Shown piece by piece: positions 49,561 to 62,640 of a DNA stretch of 64,000 nt (its first letter is position 1; each line of letters starts with the position of its first letter). Below the pieces are notes generated by a model. The model worked only from the letters and a program-made list of their open reading frames with translations, had not been told where the DNA came from and searched no databases. Source of the DNA: Solenopsis invicta. Its lineage: Eukaryota > Arthropoda > Insecta > Hymenoptera > Formicidae. The DNA lies in NCBI RefSeq assembly GCF_016802725.1, contig NC_052679.1, positions 19,533,548 through 19,597,547 of the forward strand. The letters run 5' to 3'. Made by a program: the position numbers and the translations under genes.

Positions 49561-50931
49561 CAATGTTCGTTCCCCGTTCAGCTGACAACTCACGTTCGCC
49601 GTTTCTCTCGCGTGTTCATGCGCGGTGTCTGTTTTCCTTCTTTAGCATTACCATACTAATTACAGTTCAAGTACTAACTAGGATGTCTCTGGTCTATTGG
49701 CGATGAAACCTTTTTGCTTCAACGCATCACTGTGCACGCAAAAGGCGTGCACAGTCGTCACCTCAATGTTGTTTTGAGTTACAATATCCTGTGAAAGCAT
49801 ACGAGCATATGTGCAAAAGTATATTGGACGTTTTTGCAAATTAAAAATTTTTTAATCAACAATATGCATATTTATCTCGAGAACTAAAAATAAATAACTG
49901 ATTCTATCTTTATTTAACGTAATCTGTTGCTTTTATAATTAAAAAGGTATACAAATGTATATTATTCGCTTTTTGTAATAATAAAAAACATTAATGCATG
50001 AGTCATTCTACGAAGTACTAAAATGAGCCAGATATTGACGAGAGAAAAAGAAAAACAGGAGGGTGCAGAATAGAACTTATCCATTTAAAGCGCGATAGAA
50101 AATCGAACGACGCGGAGCGCGTATAGAAGCGCATTAAGAAATGAAATTCGAAGGTAGCGTCGAAGGATCGATAGCGAGGAATCACCGGAGGCATTCTTCA
50201 AAAGGGACACTCCCGCGTCCCTATTGTCACATCGGATCTTGTCTATGCGCGATGCAAAATTCCCCAGCGAGGCGGATCGCGTCCCGGGAGAGGAGTTTCG
50301 TGCAAGCTTCGCACACACGCGCGGAATTAGATTAAAGACATTAAAGTCACCCTCTCGCGCACGACACGTAAGGCCGCCCCGCTAGTCATTCCGTGATTGC
50401 CTCCCGGACGGAATGAGTGCCCGCTGGACCGCGAAACGAAATTAGAATCCTAATAATACGCGGAATTTAAAGTCGCACGCCCGGGTATGAATAACGCATG
50501 CAGCGGGGTGCACGGCTGCTCACTTTGCTCCTTGCACAAAGTCAGCGACACTGGCGTGACGATTGTGTGCGAAGGGATCGCCGGCCTGTCACGACTGTTT
50601 ATGCAATCTGCCCCGCGTCAACGGTAAAGCAATATGTTCCTATAGATTTACTTTCGGCTGTGGAAAGCCTAGATGTGATTACATATCTAGGACTTCGTCG
50701 ATCAATTTATTTTCGATGCAAGAATTTTATCGTCATTTCTCAACTACGATAGCTCTATAAGATTTCAAGATAAAGAGAACAGTAAAATGTAATTATTATA
50801 ATTCGTATTTTTAGTGGTTATATTTACAGATGCGCATACAAAATTATTAAATACAAAATTATTAGCATGTAGATTGTAATATATCTGGAAGTTATACGAT
50901 GCAGTTCCTTTAGAAAACGTTCATATCGAAT
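49561..50931. other. Mixed noncoding
   Basis: Contains a perfect 11-bp hairpin at 49729-49755. A CpG-rich patch at 50090-50600 has overlapping frames on both strands. No gene recognised. Confidence 0.5.
49729..49755. repeat. Compact 11-bp hairpin with 5-base loop
   Basis: ACTGTGCACGC (49729-49739) and GCGTGCACAGT (49745-49755) are perfect complements around AAAAG. It is not a histone-type stem-loop (that has a 4-base loop and a different stem), and no T-run follows. Confidence 0.7.
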
Positions 50932-50992
50932 GTTACATAGCTGCTTATTATACTTAAACATGATGTATAAGTGTAATAAGCAACTATGTTAC
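50932..50992 (+). ncRNA. Candidate microRNA precursor hairpin
   Basis: The 24-base arms at 50932-50955 and 50969-50992 pair at 21 Watson-Crick positions plus one G-U, with two isolated mismatches, around a 13-base loop. Weaker pairing continues into 50922-50931 and 50993-51003, approaching the stem length expected for Drosha processing. Mature products would be of the type ACATAGCTGCTTATTATACT (5' arm) or TAATAAGCAACTATGTTACT (3' arm). I match neither to an insect microRNA family I know. The minus strand folds equally well. A tiny foldback element is the alternative. Confidence 0.4.
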
Positions 50993-51589
50993 TGGATACT
51001 TACTACTCACACGTGCGCATATATATTAAATATCGACGCCGCAGTATGACGCATGAGAGCGAGCCACGTGCTATACGAGAAAGGGACACTTAATCTTTTC
51101 GTAGATTCCCCGTGGATTCCGCTGGGGGTTCCTGAATATTTTCACACTCCCGCCCCCGCGGTGTGGTCCCACTCTCCGAAGAATCGGACGGCGCCGCTTC
51201 TATCGCACTACCGACCCCCCCGATGACGTCTGTTTTGTAACTATTTTCCGCCACCTTCTTTACCCCTGAGTGCCCCTTCGTCTATGACTATGCGAGTATT
51301 CGCAACGAGGGAGTCCACTTGCCGCATCTCATATATGAGGGGGGGTACCCATACGAAATGTCGGAACATACGCGTCCACAGGATTAAGCCGGGGGGATCG
51401 TATGGTTAATGGACAAAGGGGGAATACGCGTCTGCGGATCCAATTTCGAATTCTACGCTTCGTGAAATTGACGGGTGCGTTTGTGCGAGTGAAGTGCTAC
51501 TTTTCTTTTGTTGCAATGCGGTCGGCAGACAGACAATATGGGAAACATCTCGGTTGCCCGGATCTAATAACAAATTCAAAAACAAGATA

Positions 51590-51610
51590 GAGAGAGAGAG
51601 AGAGAGAGAG
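51590..51610 (+). repeat. (GA)n microsatellite, 21 bp
   Basis: About ten uninterrupted GA units, the same strand orientation as the tracts at 49030 and 57829. Confidence 0.9.
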
Positions 51611-53916
51611 ACGTTACATAAAAATTAATTTTTTATTCTTGCCAAAATCTGAGCGATACTTTTTTTACTTATGGATAATACTTATCATTCATAAAATTTT
51701 ATTCATATAATCTGTTTACTTGGATAAATTTTTAAATTAAATTTTTTTTTAACTAGTCGCTATATCCTACGTAATAATGGGAAAAGAGCTTTCAACAGGT
51801 GTTTAAAATTAGTGAAACAAATGTATTTAAATTTATACTGGATTCTTAGTCTTAAGCCAACGACCGTTGAATCCTCTTTTAATTTGTATCAATGTAGTGT
51901 TTCGCTCAAGGTATCGAAAGAATATTAGAGCAAAGTTATTTTATTAGAAAAAAAGAGAATTCTCTCTAATTATTATTTTCTAAACTTTTTTTAACGCTTT
52001 TTATTATTTAATATATGTAATTTTGTGAAGATTATTTTTCTAATTCAAATATTTGTAAGTTATATATTTTTGTATACAGTATTGTTAAAATATTTCAAGA
52101 ATAGCGTAGTTCTCATTTTCATGATTCTGCAATCACTAAAGTGCAGTTATAAGGAAGCATTGATTTGAGATTTAGAGTAATTTTTCCTTGCTTTCTTCGA
52201 CAAGTACGCTTCACATAATCCAAGCGCTAGAGTATGAAGTACGAAATTCACGTTCCTCTGCCATTAAACACGATGAGCTATTGAATCATTGACGGTACTG
52301 CATAGTACGAAGATCGGCAGTAATCGGCGAGAGGAGATGGAATTTTCTAACAAATAGGGCATCCAGAATTTCACGATTCGTTGAGGCGAGAGCCGCCTCG
52401 GGGCGATAACATCGAACGGCGCTTAATATCGTTTCCAGGGCGAAAGACAAAAGCGGCACCTGCCCCTTCTCACGAGCGTACCGCGCATCTTCCCGATGTG
52501 AAGGACGATGGAAGGAGTGTAGGAGGAGTAAAGTGGTGCGATCGGTCCTCTCCTAATTCAATCCCGTGGGATATCGGCAACCCTAGGGCGCGATATCGTG
52601 CCGAGGCGTGAATCAGCACGCCCGTGAATTATCCACCTCGTTTATCGAGAAAATTGTAGCCCAGGAAAGATACCGGACGAGTCCCATTGTCCCGTATAAC
52701 TGCCGCGTGCCTACGCTATTGCATAATACTCTCAATTCAACGGAGATGCGTGTTCCCGATGTCGATGCGCTGGCTCTCGGCCCTGCCAGGGCATCTATGG
52801 TGCCCCGGCTCTTAATGCCAGCCCGTAACTCTCGTCTGTCGATTCTCGGTTATGCGTGATTAATCATTCGCTTCGATTGCACTCTGACATTTGTGGTAGG
52901 CAATTGCGATCTTGGTGAAGTGTCTTGAAAGCAGGAGACGGTATCGCCAAATCGTATTGACATAAAAGATAAGAATAGTACTCAATTAACATTAACACTG
53001 TCCAGTCTCTATTATGTAATAAAATTAGATGAACCGTAATTTGAGGAAGCACGCAATTATATAACAGGTTTACGTTTAGTAAAATGTGAAAATTCAAGTA
53101 TCGGGATTTACAATAGCATAACGCGAACCTATAAATTTATCTTTGTCTATCACTATCTTAATATTGTACTATATATTAGAGTTATGATGACTTCCTGCAT
53201 TTATTACATGTAGAGTTGGACATATGTATCAACGAACTTTCGCGCCGTTACGGTAGCTCTTTGCTCGGAGCGTGGGCTTTCCGAAGTGTGTACATTATGT
53301 ATGGTTGCTTGCTATAGTCAGTAGTTGGGCCCGATAGGCACCGGTATTCATATATTCATTGAATAATTGCGGGATACGCGTATCGTCTCGCCGAGGAAGA
53401 GGGTCCTGCATTCCCGCAGGAACAGGACACGCCCCGGCGATCAGACACGCGGCAATGAGGTAGGGTTACTTGGCGAGAAGAGCGACTTTCACGGGTCGAC
53501 GGACACCTACCAAGGAGGAGCGTACTCTTCAGGGCGTGCAAATCAAACTAGCACCTGTTACCGGAAAAACACGCGTTTCACGACACGTTAAGGCGCGATT
53601 AATTTTTACAGACTCGATTCACGGCGTCGCGTTCCAAACTTGTTCACGAGACGAGAGCGTGCAAATGTTTAATTCATGAAACGTTTCCTTTTTGGTAAGA
53701 ACGAGAGCAACGTAGTCGGGGACTGAATTATAAATTAAGCGAAGCAGATTGGTTGAACATTTAATCGTACAATATTCTGCGACGAATAAACCTACCTTGC
53801 ACTGTGCAAATATATCTTTTGATCAATTTTCACATTTATCAGTAAACGGTATCCTCGGTGTAATTTACTATAACCTCCAGGCTGCAACCCGTTATTAAAT
53901 ATACATGCACGAATCA

Positions 53917-53954
53917 TATCCATGCATGATAGCCTGATGTCTGATGCATGGATA
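53917..53954. repeat. Inverted repeat with perfect 11-bp arms
   Basis: TATCCATGCAT (53917-53927) and ATGCATGGATA (53944-53954) flank a 16-base spacer. Each arm contains ATGCAT, itself a palindrome. Confidence 0.75.
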
Positions 53955-56900
53955 GCTGACGTCGGGCTTCGGTCATGCGAACGATCAGCAAGATAATCGA
54001 AACACCCACGTGTCTGATTATGTGAATTCCTAATCTGACTTTTCATTTTGCAACGACGGCATTGCGGAAGTTGAATTGTATGCACGCGAAACGCCGCGCC
54101 GCGCGCCACGCCGCGTCGCCGGGTCGAATGTATCTCGATCGATTTGACGAGAGGTCTCGTAACGCATCGGCATTAATTTTGGCGGCGGCGCTTCATTATC
54201 ATATAGACGAGTGTTTCGTCGAGCGTTATTGGATCTCTCGCGTCACGACGGAACGACACACGCACGTGCGTATACGTGCTTAGGGTAAACGCGCGTAAGG
54301 TTGCCTGTTCATGGCTTCCGGCCAAAGAATAACGATCGCTGCGAGTGTCGGCGTTACCCGGCGAACTATGACGGGCGACTTTGTCGGGTTAAGCTCTCGT
54401 AGCTTGGCATAGTAATCACGCTCTGATCCTTGCCAGAGATGCCTTTTATCGCGTGTTTTGCCGACGTTAAATAATTATGGCCCATACACGGGCGTACGTA
54501 TCTCCGCTTTATTCGTTATAATAACGTTGCGTCGCATCGTACTTTCACGGTGCAGCATTATGCACTTTAAGTAAGTAATGACATATCGCCGCGACGAGGC
54601 GATCCCGACCAACTACATCGTTTGACATTCGCGTATCTCATTACGTCGTAAAGTACGCGATAACGGCCGCGTATTGTGACGAGCCCGTAATAATTCCTTA
54701 CACATATTCCACGTTATTCTCTTCACACAACTTTTTAGATACTCGGCTATCTTTTCGAGGTATAAAGCACCTGTGCTTGTGTTCCATAAGTATGCGCATC
54801 CGTCGGATGAAAAAGAAAAAAAAAGTATGAACGTGCGCCTCTTAAAACTCGCCGTTGATGCATACGCCCTGCACCGATATCTGCCTTTATACCTTCCTCT
54901 TTTCCATATAACGTCAGCGATGCATCTTTCCGCTTGTTTGATACATTTTACGAGACGATCCATTCATCGTACACACAAGAACGATCTACATCTCCGCGCT
55001 GTCCGGGCCGAAGTTCACGATCAGAAAGGGCATAAATTATAAAGCAGCAGTTCGATCACCGTTAACGGCGTTGAAGCGCATCCGGCTGTCAGCGGATATC
55101 ACGATCGAAAAGGGCATAGATTATCAACCGTTTCTATCGAATTTCCCTGCAACGGGGCTCGGGGGTGTCCGCTGGGACTCGGCCGCACGAAAGACTTCGT
55201 GCGTTACGACGATGTACGTATGTACAAGCACTCTCCGTAGGCCGTGCTCGGTAACCCAGTTTAGGGTTGGTTCTCTGCATGGGAAAGTGGAAAGGCACTT
55301 ACGACTTCCTACAAGGGAACGATCGCGCGCGCGCTCGCTCGCTCGCTCGCGAGCCTCCTGCAAAGATCTATGACATCTCTCCCGAGGTGTAACTCACAGT
55401 CGCTTCAGCAACAGGAACCTTATGAAAGTCAAAGTGCTTCGTGCTCGCGCGATCGTCTATGTTTCGCAACTTGTTGCTGGATTGGCTCGGTTGCCGGAGA
55501 GATAAAATCATCTTTGCGTATCGCCGGACCGGATTTACCTGGGATTTCACCAAGTGCAGCGAAAATATAATTGGCGGAGTTTTAACAAACGAGCCGTTTG
55601 CGTTGTGTGCACTCGGAAACGAAGTAACGGTACGGGTCGTCGCGACTCGTTGATATCTTTGAGACTACGGTTTGTTATGCGGTATCCGTTGCTTTTCCGA
55701 TGGGAATCTCATGAAATTCAACGAGTGTCGCGATCAAGCCGCATGCAAATTTCCGAGGAAATCAACCGCGAGATTTTTCAAAGCCGAAGTTGTTTCGCGT
55801 TCGAAATTTATTTTCAGCGCGTCGCATTCTTTATGAAACGTGGTTGCCGGTTGCCGTTGACGTTGGCCGTACGACGTGATTATTTCCTACTACAGGATGC
55901 TCGTGATTGTTGTCATCCGCGTAGGCTGCTTATGATTCATACTACTTCAGCTTATTCCGCGTTATGATTATTATACTTCTGAAAGAGCGGCAGCTCTTTG
56001 TCGTGATGATGTGAATAAAAATACATAGTAACTGCTGCTTCTTCTTTTTATGCGAGTTTCTTTTCAATTCGAGATATTGAGGTTATAACATATTATTTTT
56101 ATAAAAATATATTACTTACAGAATATTTAGTTAAGTTTGAAAAATTATGTGAGCAACTCTTATAATTATTTTAGATCTTTTCGCGACTTAGAGACAAATA
56201 ATGACGTAATAAAAAATTGTTACGATAAGCCTTTTCAAAATTGAGTCTTTTCACCTCTCGTAAAATATTTATTGCGCATTTTCTACGTAATGCTTAAAGT
56301 TTTCCATAAGTATTGGCGAATATGGTCCGTAAATCAGTTTATGCCGCCGATATAATGTAAATAGTACGCGTTATGGCCTTTCGCGAAGAAGTTCATCAAT
56401 TTTCTTTGAATCCGCCTTGCCTTGTTATAACATCTATCTAATAATGCATGAGTCATTTGAAAATTTTACATTAAATTTTCCGTTTTCGATAAACTTAATT
56501 AGTAGAAATCTTTTAAATTAGCACGAGTAAAGAACATATTTAATGCAACGTATTAGGTTTCTTATGCAGCTTTCGATGTACAATAAAGTTTGAACGCGTC
56601 AAAAAGATACCAGGTTCAACCTGATTTAAGAGAGTCTCGTATACTTGTATGCTGACGATAAACGTGATTTGCTCAAGTCCTAAGTACAGTTTTCAATGAT
56701 AGTACGTCAGAAGCAGTGGCACTCGACTGGATTGCCGGCAGTAGTGATGCCTCAACTAGGTCAAACATATTTAGTAGTCAAAGTATTTAGCACGTTTCCT
56801 CTCTTATATTTGCCGTATGTCACGATGTGTGCATGTCGCGTATCCGAGTATTGTCACAAATGAAGATCAATACTATGCGCGCAATGAGAACACGGACGAA

Positions 56901-57825
56901 ATACGATTTTACAATGGTACAGATGTGCCCAAATTAATCATTGAATATTTATTATTTCATTGAAACATGATTTGCCATGCATTGCACATATACCATTTCA
57001 GTTATTAAGCTAGCAAATTCAGATATTAATTGGCTGTTAAATATACTATTCGCGCGAGTCTCGCTTTCAACCGTGTCAACTAACGCTAATCACGTTTAAT
57101 TAAATCGTTTGTACTGTGCAGAACCAGCGGTGTTTACAAAAACGATGGCATTAGTTAAAATTAGAGTTTGTCGTTAACGAAATTGGAACTTAATGTTGTA
57201 CTTTTACAAAGTATGTGCATACGAGCTTTTATCATTTACAAAACATTTGTAAATTATTCATATTATACCAGAATTGCGTAATAGCGTCACAAATTGCATT
57301 AGCTCGGGCTATTCATGTACATGTATCCGTCTATCCCTCGTATCTTACTCAATGTAAATTATGACTTCCGTATGAGGCCTATTGAGATGTCTCACACTCC
57401 CACGTCAGCGCATGGAATTCGTTACCACTGGTTTTTGTATTAGTATTAGCAGCGCCGCATACACTTGAATAATCTCTGATTACCTTTAACATCCGTATCT
57501 TGACGTCGAGAGGAAATTTAATTTCACGCGGCAGCTGGTACCCTGAATCTAACCATATCAACCGCTTCATCCCTTGATGTATTACAAACGCGCAGCCCTT
57601 TAGTAGCTTACGGGAAACTCGGAGATGGTGATGGCGAGTATTCGCCAACAGTAAGAATGCAAATATTACACTCGACGAGCATGTCCTATACTGTAATACA
57701 ATGGCCACGTACGGCCAACGACGAACCATGCAGAAACAAATGTAACGCGATATGCGAGACTGCATTCCTAGGATCCGATATACCGCACTTGATAACGGCT
57801 AACGAGGAATCTAAACGCGAGTTGA

Positions 57826-57828
<3 letters not shown>

Positions 57829-57884
<56 letters not shown>
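57829..57884 (+). repeat. (GA)n microsatellite, 56 bp
   Basis: About 28 GA units, continuing imperfectly to about 57902. The R/E and S/L repeat proteins predicted from it are artefacts. Confidence 0.95.
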
Positions 57885-57888
<4 letters not shown>

Positions 57889-60800
57889 GAGAGAGACAGA
57901 GAGCCAGCAAATGGTTAAACGAAACTCTCATATATAGTTTACGTAACGCTAAAACCCAGCATCACAAGGGGATTGTGTAACTTACGTTATACATACTTTT
58001 GCGCGGCATTTATCGAGCGAAGCATTACCTAATTCCCATTAGCGTAACTCCTATTTCTAATTTAGTTGATTCACTATGCATTATACTGATTAATGCAAAC
58101 AATGAAAAGTCGGTAAGACGTTTGCTCTCCATTCAGTTATGAACGTCTGTAATACCGCGATCTGTCTATAATAAGCGAATTTAAAATTCACTTTGATGAA
58201 ACATTTAAATACATAGGGCAATGTACTTAAACGAAAGTTATCAAATGACATATTGGCACAGATCTATCTATACTTTTTTTTCTTATGACACAATATAATA
58301 CTTCTACATGGCCTACAAATATCTATTCATTAATATTATTTACTATTGCACAACAGTAAATTATTCTACAAGTAATTTATTAAAATGCATCACCGTGAAT
58401 TAGAAACTTATTTTCCAAAATTATCCTATACGGATAATACTTGTACAGATAATACATATTTTCTAAATCTTATAGAATCAAAAATTACTCGAAACATTGC
58501 ACAGAGGCTCAATTTTCGCTCTGTAAAAATGAATTTTTACTTTGCAAAAGTGGATTTTTATTCTTATTAAAATGACAAATCGCTAGAAAAATTGTTTGAT
58601 TTTTATTATTTTTAGAGCGACATTTCACTATATGAGGTTTAGAAAGTATAATTTATAGCTTGCAATTTAACCGGTGCTTATGCAGTCGCACAATTAATGT
58701 CGATTCGCCGCGATATGCTTCGCTATGTGAAATATATTTCGAAGAGCATAGTTCTAGAAGCGGCTCTTTCCGGTAACGCGGGGAACAGAAATTAATGCAG
58801 CTTTGTTCGGGTAGATGCAGAAATTAAGGCCGCTTTGTCCCGGAACGATCGAGTCGTTGGCGACAGCCGAGTCGATCTCGCTCACGAGACGACGCGACGG
58901 CGACGTCTGGCGCCGCGAGAGGCACCCGCGGCGCACGCGGGGCATATCCGCGGCGCTCTCTCTCCTCGGCTTGGAATTACTCCCGTCATATTCAAGATCC
59001 GGCGCGATACGCCGTGATGGAAATTGTTGGAGAACTTTGCGCGTCGGACGGGGACTTGAAATTCAGTTGTGTTAATTCCTTCGGGTTTTCGGGCGCCCTC
59101 CGGGCCAAAGGCCCGGCGCGTTCGTTTCGCGATTAGCGCGTACACTCACCGGTGCGACAAATACTTCCTCCCGCGTGTACGTTTACGCGGTCTGTCGCGA
59201 AGGTCGCACCGTTTTACGCGCGTGTGGGTGAACACGGCTCTTTGCAAATCCATTAGCCGGGCTTGCTCGGTCGTTTCCCTTCGGGCGGCCCGACGACGAT
59301 CGAGAGGAAGAGAGAGAAAGACGGTCGAATGCTCCAATTCCTATTCCGAACTGCTCGAACGACCGGTGCGCGATTAACCAAATACTCCTTGCAATTCAGA
59401 TTAGTGCTCGTGGAAAATACGCGCCGCAACAATTTCGGTTCGAACATCAACTTCGTCGTTTATATGTCGAATTATGGACGTACCAGCTACGAGCGAGCTT
59501 ACGATAAGGCGACGGTAGCTTACGATAAGACCTGTGTGCCTTCAGCTATTTGTATTAATTAACAAATGGAAAATATTCAGATGAAAAGATATACTGTTGT
59601 TTTACGTGGACTACATGCACGACATTTCTTTACTCAACACTGAAAAAAGTATACCGACTTTGATACCACTCTTGTTTGAGATTATTTACCTTTAATTAAT
59701 ACTTGAGCATTTTTCCATCAAAAGTTTTCTTATTTTTTTATTTTGCAATCCCTTTTGTGAGAATTGTGAGAAGATTATACCGTCTACATCTGGCAAAAGA
59801 GAATGTATCGACAAAGCGAAGAATAAGAAAAAACAGGGCTATTGATGATTGAGGTGCCGTTGAGAATTAATAGCGAAGACGGGTAAAATGAAATTGACAG
59901 CAATTGGAGTAAGCCAACCGCAGTCCGGTTATGGCCGCAGTAAAGTTTTAGTGCGTCAGTAAAACTTTTATTTACGCGCATCCCTCTGTCGTTTTATCGC
60001 TGTAAGAATATTTTGCTAATTGGAATCATCTTATCTGGGTGATCTTTTCGCTTTATCGTTATCGTAGTAAAATTGCAATTCCACTTTTATATTGCCCAGG
60101 AGAAATATCGAAAGCACTCACGCTAGCGAGTCCAAATCTACGTTTCTTTTCCTTTCTCCGCCTGCAACGCTTAGTTTTAGCGTACACGTTACACTTACCT
60201 GAAACAAAAATAAAATGGAATTAAGATTGACATTGTAGAAATGTGATATAAAAATCATTTTTTTTATAAGCAATTATTTTAGAAGGATTAAAATTATAAG
60301 AGACGCTCCGTTTTTAATTCGTCAATTTTTTAACGAATTACAAGAATTGTCGTAGAGGTCAACTATGTGTATATTGGCAAAATGTCGCACCCTCATCAGA
60401 GAGTTGTAGTCTGCAAAAATAGCCACTGACTTGTTACAGAGATCTCTCTTATTAACGTTCATGAAATTCACCAACAATGAAATTATGCAAACACCGCTTA
60501 TTCATAGTATATTTGATCGGATTAATTATATATATTTGTGAACTCGCGAAGGCAACTTTGTTGGTTGGCTGGAGTCTGAATGCGGTGAAACGCGTCGAAC
60601 TAACTTGCACGTTACATATTGATTGCCCGACCAGTCTACGTGTATGAGTTTCCTGCAAACTTATTCGACGCCAAATAGTATTCAACAGGTTTTCGTGTAT
60701 CGCGTGTAAATGCTAGTTTGTTCATGTTTCGCGAACTGTTGATATCAGTGTGAATGTTGCGTCTCGTTGTTAGCTTTATTAAAACAGAACTAACGAGGGA

Positions 60801-62640
60801 CGCCTGAGTATTTGCATATTCATTGTGCTCCTGTAACTCGTGTAATGGTATTTCCGTGCGTTACTTATATCGGCATTATTTTTTCTTGCACTCGATCATT
60901 CGTTAGTTATTGAACTGGCTCGTTATAACTTTAGAAACGTTTGTGAAAAGTTATCTTCATTTTCTGAGCGGTGAGATGAAGTTTCACTGGAAATAAAAAT
61001 CTATCGTACATTTAAACAAGTCTATCCGGACTTTGTGTAGGCTAATTGAATGAATTTATTTATTCCAAAGATAATTAAAAATATACCTTTGATTCTTATG
61101 ATTTTTTTTTTGAGCAATCAAGCAATAAATTTAATGGAATGTAATAGTAGAATGCTTCTATGTAACTGTATTTTTTAATATGACACAGAATATTTGCCAT
61201 ATTTCCTGTAAAAGAATTTAAATTAAACGCTGCTTTCCTAAAATTTCTGATTCATCGTTATCTGCATAAATTCCGTCATTTATGTTGTGTTCTAGATGAA
61301 CTTTATGTATATGTATATTTTAAACTAATCAAAAAATTTAGAAAACTAATTTGGGTCGACAATTTCCATTTATTCTCCTCTTTGGCCCTTCTATGTGAAT
61401 TACTCCAATCCTCAAACCCCCCTCGGGAAACCGCAATATTTGAGAGCAACCATTGGAATTCAAAAGATATCGTTGCTTGACGAACGATGAATAAATACCG
61501 CATAAATCACGGCGTCACTCAGAAGACGTCAACAGCGTTGAAATAATCGTTATCGGCTACCGACAGCGTGCAACGCCCGACAATGAGACGTTGTCTCCGA
61601 TCTGATTGGCGCTGGCAGAGAAACGATGCACACGCGCCTATCACGATATATCAGCCTGTTTACCCAGCAGTTAACGAGTATAGCTCGGCGACGATACGGT
61701 CCGCGCGCCGTGAACGCATTATCCGATGAATGAAGCACCAATCTCACCCCCGGATCTCGAAACGCAAGCAGGCAGCGGGCGAACAGTCGTCGGACATACA
61801 GCACTCTCCAAGGCCTACGCCTTGGAAACTTATCGCCCCCATAGGCTGCAAGTGCTGCAAGTGCGAGAGGCATTTGCATTTCATGAGCATGAGAGTCCGG
61901 TGCTCGTGGTTGAAAAGTAAGGAATTCGTCTAACGCTTGTCTAACCGAGTGATTTATGCAGCGTGGGTTATTTTTAGATCTGATATATCATTTTAAATCG
62001 TCGACAAACGGGACGAATAAGAAGGAAAGATTAATATCCGGAAACGTTTCCTCGTCCCCGTGTTTATTCGGAAAATGTGCGAGTGCATTCTCTGGGGCAG
62101 CGTTCATAAAAATTCTTTTTTTTTATCTGTTTCGTTAATGAAGCCAAGTATTTCTTGCGTCACGTCAATCGCTTTAGGAGAGGGTGATTCCTTCTTAAGA
62201 TTTCGCGAGATGGTGCGCCGAGATTATTTTATTATAGCATGCAATTATTTTATATGAGCGACGCACATACCATGTTTTATAAAAAATAAATATCGTTGTC
62301 CCAGATCTCCAAATCTGAGCAGTGTCCCGATGCGGGGTCACCGATTTGCAAAACTTCCGTGGCAGTATGAAATTAAAGCCTCGTACATGTACAACCGCTG
62401 CACTGCTTCAATTCTCTTTAAGCGAGATATAAATCTGCGCCTGAAGTGTCCTTTATGCTCTTTACAAAGGTCCCTATAGTTCATCGTGTGAGCGAGCTAA
62501 GAAATTAATCTGTTTCAACGTAGCTCTCTAGAAAATTCCGACATAGTCGATACATCAGAGGATTAAGCCATGTCTGCGGTATTAATGTAATTTATATTTG
62601 CATAGCGTACATGTACGCAGATCTAAAACGTACTTGCCCG
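57885..62640. other. Mixed noncoding with CpG-rich block at 58.84-59.45 kb
   Basis: The block at 58840-59450 has three or more overlapping frames on both strands, a sign of composition. A small hairpin, TCCAAGGC/GCCTTGGA with a 4-base loop, is at 61807-61826. AT-rich DNA fills 59.6-60.4 and 61.0-61.4 kb. No gene recognised. Confidence 0.45.

Larger units (their letters stand above)
50993..57828. other. Long mixed stretch without a recognised gene
   Basis: A C/G-run-rich part lies at 51090-51400. AT-rich DNA fills 51.6-52.3 and 56.0-57.3 kb, and CpG-rich parts 52.38-52.86, 54.05-54.4 and 55.0-55.95 kb. A frame of 137 codons at 55554-55967 starts at GTG and shows no domain pattern. A GCTC simple repeat lies near 55330-55350. 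A 21-bp GA tract is at 51590-51610 and an inverted repeat at 53917-53954. Confidence 0.45.

Noticed and set aside
51090..51400. C- and G-run-rich stretch with a short minus-strand frame that reads like protein
   Set aside because: The frame is under 30 codons, neighbouring frames have stops, and no splice sites bound it.
55554..55967. 137-codon frame on the plus strand
   Set aside because: Starts at GTG, lacks any domain-like pattern, and no splice site frames it convincingly.
49992..56457. Identical 16-mer TAATGCATGAGTCATT at 49992 and 56442, containing an AP-1-like site
   Set aside because: In 64 kb of AT-rich DNA one shared 16-mer is about what chance predicts, and the flanks do not match.
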